In this document: piece by piece, positions 1 to 8,752 of the stretch
Layout: the number at the start of each line of letters is the position of its first letter
Position numbering within the stretch: the first letter of the stretch is position 1
Source of the DNA: CAZBGQ01 sp964491515
GTDB lineage: Bacteria > Patescibacteriota > Gracilibacteria > UBA1369 > UBA12473
Direction: 5' to 3'
Length of the DNA: 34,242 nucleotides
Assembly (NCBI GenBank): GCA_964491515.1
Contig: CAZBGQ010000019.1
Location: 1-34,242, forward strand
Translations under genes and position numbers: made by a program
Notes under the pieces: model-generated
What the model was told of the DNA's origin: nothing
What the model saw: only the letters and a program-made list of their open reading frames with translations
The model's database searches: none

Positions 1-183
1 CAACAGATTCCTCTGGCTCAACGGATTCTTCCAACTCAACAGATTCTTCCAACTCGACAGATTCCTCTGGCTCGACAGAGTCCTCTGGCTCGACAGATTC
101 CTCTGGCTCGACAGATTCCTCCGGCTCGACAGATTCCTCCGGCTCAACAGATTCCCCTGGCTCAACAGATTCCTCCGGCTCGG
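1..183 (-). repeat. 18-bp tandem repeat encoding E-P-E-E-S-V
   Basis: Ten tandem 18-bp units in frame within the minus-strand gene. Units differ mainly by silent or conservative changes (GAG/GAA, CCA/CCG, two Leu-for-Pro units). The array continues past the window edge, so its length is unknown. Confidence 0.9.
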
Positions 184-607
184 CTAATTTTTCTATAATA
201 AATGTAATCTCCTCTTTATTTTCACCGCCCCAAATTATCCATTCTCCATCTGTGCCATCCTCATTTTCTCTTTGTATTTTAATAAGGTAATTCTCCTTAT
301 CCACCAGGAAATATCCGTAACTTAACTTTAACGCCTCATTTTTTGAGATTATATTTTTTATCATTTCATCAGAGGGATATTCCCCGTTTGCATTGAAATA
401 ATTTTCTGCTAGTTCAATAACAATTGTTAACTCTTCCTGTTGGCTATATTCAACAGGGCTTTCTTCGACACTTGCTCCCCATATATTGGGCCACAAATTT
501 CTATGACTAACATTCTCACTTAAAAAGCTACCTACTCCCATTAAGACTAGAGCCATGAAGGCAATTTTGATTATTAGCTTTCTGGGGAATACTTTCAGTG
601 AGAACAT
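1..607 (-). CDS. Exported protein with EPEESV repeats, C-terminus off the window
   Basis: This open frame starts at ATG 607-605 and runs off the left edge, giving 202 visible residues. Residues about 8-28 (KLIIKIAFMALVLMGVGSF) form a hydrophobic segment after basic residues, suggesting a signal or membrane anchor. A short polar domain follows (about residues 45-140), including AENYFNANGEYPSDEMI, which loosely recalls the post-helix part of pseudopilins; that is only a resemblance. From about residue 142 the chain is a six-residue repeat E-P-E-E-S-V, ten units visible, with variants PGESV, PEDSV and LEESV. Such acidic, Pro-containing tails usually act as extended spacers at the cell surface. 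It has its own promoter (637-665) and diverges from the gene at 734. AAGG directly abuts the ATG, too close for a normal ribosome-binding site. Function is not recognised. Confidence 0.75.
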   Translation of the reverse strand, partial: MFSLKVFPRKLIIKIAFMALVLMGVGSFLSENVSHRNLWPNIWGASVEESPVEYSQQEELTIVIELAENYFNANGEYPSDEMIKNIISKNEALKLSYGYFLVDKENYLIKIQRENEDGTDGEWIIWGGENKEEITFIIEKLAEPEESVEPGESVEPEESVEPEESVEPEESVEPEDSVEPEESVELEESVELEESVEPEESV

Positions 608-636
608 CCTTGAAATGAGTATAAATATATCTGTTA

Positions 637-665
637 ATTATACCTTATTTTCTCCTGTTGGTAAA
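637..665 (-). promoter_or_regulatory. Predicted promoter for the EPEESV-repeat gene
   Basis: On the minus strand, TTTACC (660-665) and TATAAT (637-642) are separated by 17 bp. The predicted start is near 630, giving a leader of about 23 nt before the ATG at 607. Confidence 0.5.
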
Positions 666-673
666 CCGAAAGC

Positions 674-702
674 TTGCCAAGACCATGAAAACCATACATA
701 AT
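674..702 (+). promoter_or_regulatory. Predicted promoter for the gene at 734
   Basis: TTGCCA (674-679) and CATAAT (697-702) with 17-bp spacing. Predicted start near 709, about 25 nt before the ATG. It is divergent from the promoter at 637-665. Confidence 0.5.
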
Positions 703-733
703 AAATTCCATTCTTTATCTTAACTATATATTC

Positions 734-2546
734 ATGCGCAAACCTGAGGTTAGACGTGATACAAACTCAGCTCCTCATCCTTCTCGGGTCGAATTAACCC
801 CAGCTGAAGCAGCTATACTTAGAACTACCTTTGTAGCATTTCTTGCTACCTGTGGCATTGGGTGTATGGAGCCTCCTGCCGATGATAATTCAGGCAGACC
901 CTCTTTTTCGTTGCTTGATCTAAGCGGCCCTAATGATGGACCCTTCACCGTAGAAGAAATCTTAGCAATGGAAGCAGAACGTACTGCTAGCTCAGAAGAA
1001 CGATCAGGTACACTTGGGCTTAACCTTGAAACAGGATGGACAGACGAGCTCGTTCTTGGCCCAATTAATGATGGCCAAAGTGAAATGGCATCTATTGCCT
1101 ATAGCGAAGGTGGGGATCCCTATAGGTTAACCTGGGCAATGATGACCTTTTCTTCTCCAAGCGGAGAACAATGTCCCTACGTTGGACGAGCCGAAGACCC
1201 TTCAGGTACTGTCAATCTTCTCTTCCCCCTTATGCCAGAAACATTTACGGATAGCTCAGGTAATACCCAGCATGGACTAGGTGAAGATGTATGTGCCATA
1301 GGGTACCCGGGGGCAGACCCTGATAACCCTGGCTATCCTGATGCCCATCGCTTAGTAACTTATTCTACAACTGATATAGATTCTCACCGATTACAAACAT
1401 GGTATCGCGCAGACCTCACTGAACTATGGAATGAAGGTAGCCACCTAGTCACTACTTTTAATAATTTATCAGGGCCTGTTTCGTTCCCCGGAGATCCACT
1501 TTATGTCGTAGGTCCTATTATTGTTGATTTAAATGACCCCGGTGATCAAATCACGGAGGTAAATGCCTCGTTTGGTATAAACTTTGATCCCTGGGCGGGA
1601 GACACTGGTACTAATTTTTTTGGATGTGCGGATGGCACGATTTCCGGCGATGAAACCCTTACAACCATTTCGGGCTCCGTAGTTGTCGGAGGAGATATTG
1701 GTCCGAATGGACAAACGTGGCAATGTGCTGCGATGGCATCATTTCCAACAGACGAAGCGGTAAATGGAAATGGTCTTGTTTTTCAGCGCTTTGAAACCGA
1801 TTACTGGAGTAATTTTTCTAATGTCCCACAAACGTTAGAAGTAGAATGGGTTGATAATGCTGGTGTAACAAATAACTTCGTGCTTGCCGGAAACCTCGGC
1901 ACTGCAGGGTTTGGGCGCCCTCAAATAGCACCTCATCCCGCATCAAACGGGGTCCCCTCAGAAGAATGCCACCGTGTATCTATTGGGGCACGCCTAAGCA
2001 ATCAACAGCGCATGGTCGAACTCTTCCCCCCAGTAGACGATCTGCTTTTCTGTCCCCCTATTCTTGGGGATGATGATGATTCAGCACCAGATGATGATGA
2101 TTCAGCACCAGATGATGACGATTCAGCACCAGATGATGACGATTCAGCACCAGACGATGATGATGCAGCACCAGACGATGACGATGTAGCACCGGACGAC
2201 GATGATGNNNNNNNNNNNNNNNNNNNNNNNNNNNNNNNNNNNNNNNNNNNNNNNNNNNNNNNNNNNNNNNNNNNNNNNNNNNNNNNNNNNNNNNNNNNNN
2301 NNNNNNNAAGCAGACGACGATGATGAAGCAGACGACGATGATGAAGCAGACGACGATGATGAAGCAGACGACGATGATGATAGTGGCATCGGAGGCCCAG
2401 GATGTTACCCTGACTGTAGTATGTCAGACGGAGACACACCAGAAGCAGTACTTGCTCTCTTCGGCCCCCTTATTCTGACTGCCGCGACGCGACGCAAGCG
2501 CAGACGTCGTAAGCATCATCAGACCCAGGCCTCCAAAGCAGCGTAA
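734..2546 (+). CDS. Exported protein with poly-Asp repeats and C-terminal anchor-like tail, interrupted by a sequence gap
   Basis: The 5' part (734 to the gap) and the 3' part (from 2308) are in different frames only because the 100-N gap has arbitrary length, so I treat them as one gene. Residues about 30-44 (LRTTFVAFLATCGIGC) look like a signal peptide, perhaps a lipoprotein signal with a non-standard Cys box, preceded by an unusually long polar N-terminus. Residues about 45-440 form an unrecognised domain with several Cys (GEQCPYVG, EDVCAIGY, FFGCADG, WQCAAM, EECHRV, LFCPP). Then come DDDD-S-A-P seven-residue repeats, the gap, and DDDD-E-A six-residue repeats. The end has GCYPDC, a short hydrophobic stretch (VLALFGPLILTAA) and an Arg/Lys cluster (TRRKRRRRK), the general layout of C-terminal sorting tails such as MYXO-CTERM. 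I infer a surface-attached protein; the domain function is unknown. Confidence 0.7.
2069..2382 (+). repeat. Asp-rich tandem repeat spanning the gap
   Basis: Before the gap the unit is 21 bp (D-D-D-D-S-A-P, last units with A or V for S). After the gap it is 18 bp (D-D-D-D-E-A). The change of unit length inside or near the gap means the array has at least two sub-arrays. True length is unknown. Confidence 0.85.
2208..2307. other. Assembly gap of exactly 100 N
   Basis: A run of exactly 100 N, a common placeholder for a gap of unknown size, lies within the Asp-rich repeat. It breaks the reading frame artificially. Confidence 0.98.
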
Positions 2547-3147
2547 TCCATCCGAATACGCAGAATAAAATCAAACGTACTAAAATCCATCCAGTCTCTA
2601 GGTGGATTCTAGATGTATTAGACAAAAGTGCTTGATCCGTAGTTGCCTCAATCCTTTCTCTATTTCTTTCTCTCGTTCGACGAATTTCCAGTAGTTTGCC
2701 TTCTGTTACTTCTAATACCTCCTCTGTAGTTTCCCATACAACCTCGTCATCTTCCTTCATGAGTGTGATAACCTTAGCATCGGACGAGATACTTCCATCT
2801 TCGGCCAAAAATGACGCTTTAAGTACGTTTACACCCTCATCAAGCTTAAAGGTGACCTTAGCGTACCCTTCCTTATCTAAGGTGATTTTTGTAACCTCTC
2901 CCTTGCGGGTCAATGCGATGGATCTATTGGGCTCACCACTCCATTCTAGTTCGAAATTTTTCCTATTGATTTGATCTAATACTCCGACGAATTCTGGAGC
3001 ATCCAATCCTGGGCCGCGCGCGACAGTAACACTAGCGCTCACTGAGGCGCCTTCAGTCTCAGCTTCTTGAGCAGTCACCAACGAAGAGAAACTGAGTAAG
3101 CTGAGTACAACCAAGGTTGTGATGGCAATGGTTTTTTTGATAATCAT
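2470..3147 (-). CDS. Small exported protein with C-terminal membrane segment
   Basis: 225 residues. A clear signal peptide (residues 1-26, IIKKTIAITTLVVLSLLSF...VTAQ) is followed by a region about 40-130 that reads like a beta-rich Ig-like module (EWSGEPNRSIALTRKGEVTKITLDKEG..KVTFKLDEGVN). A charged helix follows (EVLEVTEGKLLEIRRTRERNRERIEA), then a hydrophobic segment about 188-206 (WILVRLILFCVFGWITLLW). The order resembles exported proteins anchored at the C-terminus. The start overlaps the stop of the upstream membrane protein by 4 bp (ATGA), implying translational coupling and perhaps joint function in the envelope. Its last 77 bp overlap, on the other strand, the end of the Asp-repeat gene. 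Function is not recognised. Confidence 0.75.
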   Translation of the reverse strand: MIIKKTIAITTLVVLSLLSFSSLVTAQEAETEGASVSASVTVARGPGLDAPEFVGVLDQINRKNFELEWSGEPNRSIALTRKGEVTKITLDKEGYAKVTFKLDEGVNVLKASFLAEDGSISSDAKVITLMKEDDEVVWETTEEVLEVTEGKLLEIRRTRERNRERIEATTDQALLSNTSRIHLETGWILVRLILFCVFGWITLLWRPGSDDAYDVCACVASRQSE

Positions 3148-5597
3148 GACGATAAAGGGTTAGGGATTTTGAAAAGAAAAATATTTTGATTTCCTCCTAC
3201 ATATAAAAGGTGTTTCTGCGCAAATATTAGCAAATCCTGACTGGTTTCGAAAAGCTCCACCGGAAAATCTGGATCTTTCACGGGGCGACTTAGTATAAGA
3301 TAGGTAAATTCGCTTTGCTTGAGTCGCTCCAAAAATTGAGCATCATCTCTTTCTACATACAAACAGTTTAATGCCCATAAATATTGATCTCTAAATACTC
3401 GTTTATCATTTTCCTTAATGAAATAAAGAATGCTTCCATCCGCGGTAGCAATTATTTTTTCATCTAAATCTTGATTTAATGTTGCAAGGAGCGTGTTGAA
3501 CTGGGGATAAACATTATCTATCCACTGCTCGGTCGTAACCAAACCGGACAAATATGTCGGCAAAAACTGTGTGCGAGAATAGAACCAGTTGGCTCTCAAT
3601 AAAAAGGCAAAGACAAACCATCCGATGAGGATCATGGTAAGTAGCGCTGAGATCTTTTTCGATTTCGCATTTAGTAGCTCTAATCCGGAGACCATCCAAA
3701 TAAATAGAAATCCCATTCCGGTGATTCCATACCAGATCACACCTTCTCCTAAAATCATCCAAAGCAACCAAAAAGTGATACCGCCGGCTCCTAGGATTTG
3801 AAACTTTCTCTTCTCTATTTTTGATTTTGAACCATATAAAAATGCCAACGGACACAACGCTAAAAATAAAAACCCCAAGTCAGTAGCAGGGGAGCGGGTG
3901 GACACATAGAATGTCAAATCCCAGGGACGTGTTAGGATCGTCCTCCATTTAGGCGAAGTATTGTCAGTTGAGTACCGTACAAGATCGCTGTCCTCAGTAA
4001 TTAAACTACTGCAGATTTCTTTATCCACGCCCAATTCCTCAAGTGAAATTGGAGGCTTGGGATTATCCTGGTTGAGGACTAATCCCTTTATCGAAAAATT
4101 ATCCATGCTGTGTGCATTGAAAATCATCCAGTGGAGGTTTGGCAACATAACCATTCCCGCAAACAGCCCGATGGTCCCCACTCCTACGAGCCACTGTCTC
4201 TTTTTCTTTAAAGCCAAGTGACTTAAGCCCATAACTCCCAGTGCGGGAAGCAAAAAGGCGGCAGTCAATTTAATACTAAGAGCAAACCCCATCAACAATC
4301 CGCTGACCACCAACCATTGTTTTTTATCTGTTTGAATCCATTTCAGAAAATAAAAGAGTCCCATGGTTCCAAAAAACAGAAGTGGCATTTCTACTTTCAC
4401 GTCCAAGTGGCTGTGATAAAAAATCGTTGGGATCGACAACGTTAGAATTCCGAATAAAAGACTATACTTCTTCGACCCATACGTATTAATAATCTGATAG
4501 ATCGCGATAGCGGCAGGAATCCCAAATAATCCAGACAGGAGAAGGGCTGTGCTGCCGGTGTTACTCAACATGGACCCTAAACTTTGAATGAGCGCAAAGG
4601 CATAGTCCATTTTTCCATAAATAAGCTCTCCGTACCCGGCCAACAAGCGAGGCATATTCATGTAGTAAGTAATGTCATCATGAGCGCTCGGGAAAGGTGA
4701 ATTTAGCTGAATTAAATTCCAACTCACCATGATCCCACCAAAAACCCACAAGACCCATTCATTCAATGTGAGTTCCCCCCAAGCTTTTGCAAAAGGATGA
4801 TTCAAGGTTTTAATCCATTCGTTTAATGTTTTTCTTCGGTGTCCCACCATTGCAATAGAAACAAGGAGAATCATGATTCCAGCCGCCTTTATCGTGAGCC
4901 AGCCCAACCACGCCAATCCCCATAAGGCCATACTCATAGTGAGGGTTCCTAGTCCAAGGACCAGTAATCCCTGATCCATAACGTCCATTTCTTCCTCAAT
5001 GAAGGACCGAAAATACATTCCCCATAATCCCATCACCCAAATAATTAATAAAACTAATCCTAGATTTTTGCTTAGTGTGCTTGCTGTGTTTAAACCTGCT
5101 TGAAGAGAAGACATGGATTCGAAATAAACACTCAATCCTTGCCACTCAGTTAAAAATTTCTTTTCCGGGCTGACCACAATCATTCCTTCCGATAAAGCCA
5201 CTTGCTCAATACTGATGGACTGCCCTTCATACGGCACTAAACCTTCTTGAGCGTAAATGAGTGTTGGCCCATGGTAGACCTGTCGATCGGGAACAATGAA
5301 ACGTGCCCACGCAATACTTACCATCAAAATAAAAATCATCGCCATCACCTGCCATAAACGTCCCCTACTTTTTTGAATGAATTTAACATGTCGGCTAAGC
5401 CAGTAGAAGCCACCAGCCAAACCCAAAAGAACTGCCCCCATGATTCCTGCATATAGAAGGCTTTCAGAGAGAGTGATCGCTGGGTTGATGGGTATAAGGA
5501 AATACCTATGCTGGAATAGATAAAAAAGCGCTACAAACAATACCCATACCAGTGCAAAAACTGATAATGTTTTTGTCCATTTTTTTTCTCGTGACAT
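3144..5597 (-). CDS. GT-C-like multi-membrane glycosyltransferase, paralog 1
   Basis: 817 residues with more than ten hydrophobic segments. After about residue 280 the layout matches GT-C enzymes of the PMT/ArnT type: a membrane helix, then an outside loop starting PFPSAHDDITYYMNMPRLL (about 302-319) with an acidic pair at the place of the GT-C catalytic Asp. More helices follow, then a soluble C-terminal part (about 700-817) containing ENDKRVFRDQ. The protein at 8753-11281 shares PFP-x3-D-x2-T-x-Y-x-N-x-P-x-LL and END-[KR]-RVFRD, so the two are paralogs. GT-C enzymes use polyprenyl-phosphate sugars as donors, which fits a cluster of isoprenoid genes. Donor, acceptor and activity are inferred. 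It lies 60 bp after ispE and overlaps the next gene by 4 bp. Confidence 0.7.
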   Translation of the reverse strand: MSREKKWTKTLSVFALVWVLFVALFYLFQHRYFLIPINPAITLSESLLYAGIMGAVLLGLAGGFYWLSRHVKFIQKSRGRLWQVMAMIFILMVSIAWARFIVPDRQVYHGPTLIYAQEGLVPYEGQSISIEQVALSEGMIVVSPEKKFLTEWQGLSVYFESMSSLQAGLNTASTLSKNLGLVLLIIWVMGLWGMYFRSFIEEEMDVMDQGLLVLGLGTLTMSMALWGLAWLGWLTIKAAGIMILLVSIAMVGHRRKTLNEWIKTLNHPFAKAWGELTLNEWVLWVFGGIMVSWNLIQLNSPFPSAHDDITYYMNMPRLLAGYGELIYGKMDYAFALIQSLGSMLSNTGSTALLLSGLFGIPAAIAIYQIINTYGSKKYSLLFGILTLSIPTIFYHSHLDVKVEMPLLFFGTMGLFYFLKWIQTDKKQWLVVSGLLMGFALSIKLTAAFLLPALGVMGLSHLALKKKRQWLVGVGTIGLFAGMVMLPNLHWMIFNAHSMDNFSIKGLVLNQDNPKPPISLEELGVDKEICSSLITEDSDLVRYSTDNTSPKWRTILTRPWDLTFYVSTRSPATDLGFLFLALCPLAFLYGSKSKIEKRKFQILGAGGITFWLLWMILGEGVIWYGITGMGFLFIWMVSGLELLNAKSKKISALLTMILIGWFVFAFLLRANWFYSRTQFLPTYLSGLVTTEQWIDNVYPQFNTLLATLNQDLDEKIIATADGSILYFIKENDKRVFRDQYLWALNCLYVERDDAQFLERLKQSEFTYLILSRPVKDPDFPVELFETSQDLLIFAQKHLLYVGGNQNIFLFKIPNPLSS

Positions 5598-5657
5598 ACA
5601 TTTTTTTAAGGGAGGTGCGTATATCTTATCTTATCTGGGAGGATTGTGGAACAAATT

Positions 5658-6434
5658 TTAGATACTCCTTAGTTTAAATAAAGCTCCCCCTGATCCACTT
5701 AGGTGAGTTGAGAGGATTTTTTTTTGTAAATCCGAATATTCCGCAAAGAAATCAAACTCGAAATCATTATGAAGAAGACCTTCGATTTCCTTTGGGTCGG
5801 TCGGCTTTTCCTTTTCCTTGAGAAGAGTGACGAGACGGCCAGTGTCTCTATTCCTTTTTCCACATTGGCTAAGGTTGAGCGTCGCATAGGCATTAGCAGT
5901 TGAAACGGCAACTCCGGTCTCGATGATCTCAATCTCAAAACCAAATTGATCAAGAGTTGGAAGATGTTCTAGCTGTTCTCCATAGTGCATGCCAATGGCA
6001 CAGCCTCCGGTGATAAAAAAAGGAACATCCATTCCTATTTGAGCTGCAAGATTGCGAAGCGTCCAGTCACTAAGATTGAGCTCCCAAAGTTGGTTGAGTG
6101 CTTTTAATGTGGTGGCCGCATTAGAGGAAGGCCCGCCGAGCCCGGAGCTAAGAGGAATGTTTTTGCTGAGCGTGATGTGGGCGCCCTTGGAAGTCTAGGT
6201 GTGCTTCTGAAGGAGGCGGGCCGCTTTAATAATCGTATTGGTTTCATCGGTGGGAAGATCCGGATGCTCACAAGAAAGACTAAGTTCATCAGCGAGCTCA
6301 AACCTGAGTTCATCAGATAATTCAGGAACTTCATGCATGATCGTCTGCACAAAATGGTGCCCGTTCTTGTCGTCGTACCCCAATATATCGAGGGTGAGAT
6401 TAACCTTAGCTGGAGATTTTAATGTGAGATTCAT
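5658..6434 (-). pseudogene. ispE: IspE, CDP-ME kinase, interrupted by one in-frame TAG
   Basis: IspE phosphorylates 4-diphosphocytidyl-2-C-methyl-D-erythritol in the MEP pathway. Read through, this frame is 257 amino acids plus the internal stop and has the GHMP-kinase features: SPAKVNLTLDILG near the N-terminus, the glycine-rich loop PLSSGLGGPSSNAA, GMDVPFF carrying the likely catalytic Asp, and LSGSGGALF near the end. The only lesion is TAG at 6197-6195 (codon 80), between LLQKHT and TSKGAHITL, a spacer of variable length in this family. Both halves are in the same frame, so there is no frameshift. The start ATG (6434-6432) overlaps the ispDF stop by 4 bp, which rules out the longer upstream start. 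TAG is an ordinary stop elsewhere here (rplT, delta'). A true nonsense mutation, a base error or readthrough are all possible. A restart at Met 6032 would lose the ATP loop. Confidence 0.85.
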
Positions 6435-7567
6435 ACAAGCGTAACAGTAGCAAAACATTGTAGTCCTTCACCACGCCCAAATGCAGTAAGGTCTTCTCCG
6501 GTGGTGGCAGTGATTCCGATGTCAGTCGAATCAATAGTGAGCAACTCCGATAGACGTTTTTTGAGCTGAGGTGCGATGGGATCGATTTGGGGCGTGGCTC
6601 CTTCCAATTGAAATCCCACACGAACTAAAGACAAACTATGCTCGCGAACCATGCCCAATACATGCTCAAGATAAGCGGCGCTGTCGGTGATTCCGCGCTT
6701 GGCCATGTCATCTGCAATCGAACCAAGTGAAGCTTCTCCGATGCTTTGAAGCAACGCATTGCAAAGAGCATGAAGCATCACATCTCCATCTGAATTGGCG
6801 ATCATTTTGGGATGAGAGGGAAGCTGAATTCCTCCGAGAGTCAAGCCTGTATGCAGCCGGTCAAATCGGTGACTGTCTTGTCCAATGCCATGTCGTGTCG
6901 TGGATTTTTCCATGCGTAATTGTGCCCACTCAAGATCGTCAGGGGTGGTAATTTTTTTATTGTATCGACTGGCCGGAACAACCGTTGGCTGAATTCCCAT
7001 ACTTTCAACCAAACTCATTTCATCAGTTCCGGAAAGATTGGCGGCGAGCGCACTTGCATATAAATCAGCACGAAGTACTTGCGGTGTTTGAGCCTGCCAC
7101 ATGTTTGCACGATCGATAGTGCGGACCACTCGACCGTTTTTGACCTGCTTAAGTGTGTCGCTTACAGGATGCGCGACAAACGCGGCCGCAGACTCTTGAG
7201 CGGTATCCAATACTGCAGTGATTTCTTCAGGAGTCACAAACGGATTGGCAGCATTGTGAAAGAGAATGAGGTCTTCGGGATTTGGGTTGATGGTCTTGAA
7301 ACCTGCGGTGGCGCTAGATTGGCGCGAGTCGCCTCCGGCGGCGAGCGCGACCTGCTTTATATTCCATTCGCTTAACCATTTTTCAATTTTCTCATTATCT
7401 CCCAGTGGAACCACAATCACGACGCTATCAATGAGTGGGTGCTCACTCAATACTTTTAAGGAATACCACAGCAACGGCTTCCCGTTAATAGACGTATACT
7501 GCTTTTGTGGAACTTCAGAACGAGTCCCGTGTCCAGCTGCCAATAGTATTGCGTAAATCATTGACAA
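6431..7567 (-). CDS. ispDF: Bifunctional IspD-IspF
   Basis: 378 residues. IspD (about 1-220) makes CDP-ME from MEP and CTP: AILLAAGHGTR, the KQY lysine, DTLKQV, IDRANMWQAQTPQ and NKKITTPDDL are present. IspF (about 224-378) cyclises CDP-ME-2-phosphate: metal ligands D231, H233 (GQDSHRF) and H266 (VMLHAL) are kept, as is TATTGEDLTAFGRGEGL. IspDF fusions are well known in other bacteria. Several usual residues differ: HDAxRP of IspD is HNAANP (105 and 108), the Asp of HAxxDAL is N270, and the Asp of the GDIG motif is S280, with the FPD motif lost. These sites touch substrate in characterised enzymes, so activity may be altered. A predicted promoter lies at 7603-7630. The stop overlaps ispE (ATGA). 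Confidence 0.9.
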   Translation of the reverse strand: MSMIYAILLAAGHGTRSEVPQKQYTSINGKPLLWYSLKVLSEHPLIDSVVIVVPLGDNEKIEKWLSEWNIKQVALAAGGDSRQSSATAGFKTINPNPEDLILFHNAANPFVTPEEITAVLDTAQESAAAFVAHPVSDTLKQVKNGRVVRTIDRANMWQAQTPQVLRADLYASALAANLSGTDEMSLVESMGIQPTVVPASRYNKKITTPDDLEWAQLRMEKSTTRHGIGQDSHRFDRLHTGLTLGGIQLPSHPKMIANSDGDVMLHALCNALLQSIGEASLGSIADDMAKRGITDSAAYLEHVLGMVREHSLSLVRVGFQLEGATPQIDPIAPQLKKRLSELLTIDSTDIGITATTGEDLTAFGRGEGLQCFATVTLV

Positions 7568-7602
7568 ATTTGCTATATTGCTACTTTATGCCAAGCCAGT
7601 GC

Positions 7603-7630
7603 AGTATAACTCACCTCATCCATGAATCAA
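7603..7630 (-). promoter_or_regulatory. Predicted internal promoter for ispDF-ispE
   Basis: In the 77-bp gap between dxr and ispDF, minus-strand TTGATT (7625-7630) and TATACT (7603-7608) are 16 bp apart. Predicted start near 7596, about 29 nt before the ATG. Confidence 0.4.
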
Positions 7631-7644
7631 CCTGAAAGAAAGAC

Positions 7645-8718
7645 CTAAAGTGCGGCTGTGATTAAGTCTGTAATGGAATCAACTGACAATGTTTTGCCGG
7701 GGGAGTGGGCACGGAGGGCCGACTCTATTCTCTCGTAAATTTCCAAGAAGCTGATTCGGCCTTCTAGGAATTCCTGAACAGCACGGTCATTCGCAACATT
7801 GAAAATAGCTGGAGCCATGCCTCCTTCGCGTCCAACCTCATAAGCCAATTTAATACCGGGAAATGTTTCGTGATCCGGCTCCGTAAATTCGAGAGACTTC
7901 ACCATGAATGACTCAGATTGATCCTGGCCAAGCTCAATGCGTTCCGGATAATTTAATGCATAACTAATGGGGATACGCATGTCTGGGGGGGCGGCATGCA
8001 TGAATGTGTTTCCGTCTTTGAGTTGAACCATTCCGTGTACTAGACTTTGGGGATGGAGGCGCACCTCAATGTCATCGTAACTAACTCCAAACAAATGGTG
8101 CGCCTCGATGACTTCAAAGCCTTTATTCACAAGCGTGGCACAATCAATGGTGATTTTTTTACCCATATTCCACGTTGGATGTTGAAGTGCGTCAGCCACC
8201 GTCACATTCCTGAGTTCGCTCCGCTTTTTCCCTCGGAACGCGCCACCAGAGCACGTGAGAATTATTTTTTTAACCATGCTTGGATCAACTTTTTGAAGGC
8301 ATTGGAAAATTGCCGAATGCTCCGAATCAACAGGAATTATTTGGTTGCCATGTACTCGTGCTTCTTGCATGACTTCTTCTCCTCCCATGACCAGTGTTTC
8401 TTTATTGGCAATAGCGATGTCTTTTCCACTTCGGATGGCGGCCAATGTAGGCAGTAACCCGGAGATCCCACTAACTGCGACCAAGACCATGTCAGCTTCA
8501 ACGCTTTCTACTAGCTGGACAAGTGGGTCACTTTCATCTCGAGCCAACGCCACATTTTCCACGCCAAACTCATGTGCCTGCTCTTGAAGCAAACTGGCAT
8601 TGTGATTTCCACTAAGCCCCACAATCTCGAAGCGATCACGTTGTCCACGTATCACGTCCAAGGCTTGAGTGCCTACTGAGCCGGTGGAGCCCAAAATGAT
8701 GATTTTCTTTTTGCTCAT
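7645..8718 (-). CDS. dxr: 1-deoxy-D-xylulose 5-phosphate reductoisomerase
   Basis: 357 residues. It converts DXP to MEP with NADPH, the committed step of the pathway. The N-terminal dinucleotide fold starts with IIILGSTGSVGTQALDVI (about 6-23). ANKETLVMGG and IPVDSEHSAIFQCL carry the metal-binding Asp and Glu; LTCSGGAFRGK, HPTWNMGKKITIDCATLVNKGFE and LHPQSLVHGMV..PPDMRIPI match the catalytic and loop regions. All main active-site residues are in place, in contrast to IspDF and IspE downstream. It follows the GT-C-like gene by 34 bp and has no Shine-Dalgarno sequence. Confidence 0.97.
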   Translation of the reverse strand: MSKKKIIILGSTGSVGTQALDVIRGQRDRFEIVGLSGNHNASLLQEQAHEFGVENVALARDESDPLVQLVESVEADMVLVAVSGISGLLPTLAAIRSGKDIAIANKETLVMGGEEVMQEARVHGNQIIPVDSEHSAIFQCLQKVDPSMVKKIILTCSGGAFRGKKRSELRNVTVADALQHPTWNMGKKITIDCATLVNKGFEVIEAHHLFGVSYDDIEVRLHPQSLVHGMVQLKDGNTFMHAAPPDMRIPISYALNYPERIELGQDQSESFMVKSLEFTEPDHETFPGIKLAYEVGREGGMAPAIFNVANDRAVQEFLEGRISFLEIYERIESALRAHSPGKTLSVDSITDLITAAL

Positions 8719-8752
8719 GAAAGTACGTTAATAAGGGAGAAATATTAGCGCA

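Noticed and set aside
2002..2439. Minus-strand Ser-rich open frames across the gap
   Set aside because: They are antisense readings of the Asp repeat and extend through N bases.
3911..3930. ATGTCAAATCCCAGG resembling a fourth hairpin element
   Set aside because: It lies inside the GT-C-like coding sequence, the order of the blocks differs, and there are no pairing arms at the right distance.
5658..6032. Separate short gene starting at Met 6032
   Set aside because: It is simply the C-terminal half of ispE in the same frame and would lack the ATP-binding loop.
5658..6197. ispE as a recoded gene using TAG as a sense codon
   Set aside because: rplT and the delta' gene end with TAG where expected, so a general reassignment is not supported.
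7561..7595. Plus-strand promoter TTGACA in the dxr-ispDF gap
   Set aside because: The -10 match is poor and only a 14-codon frame follows.
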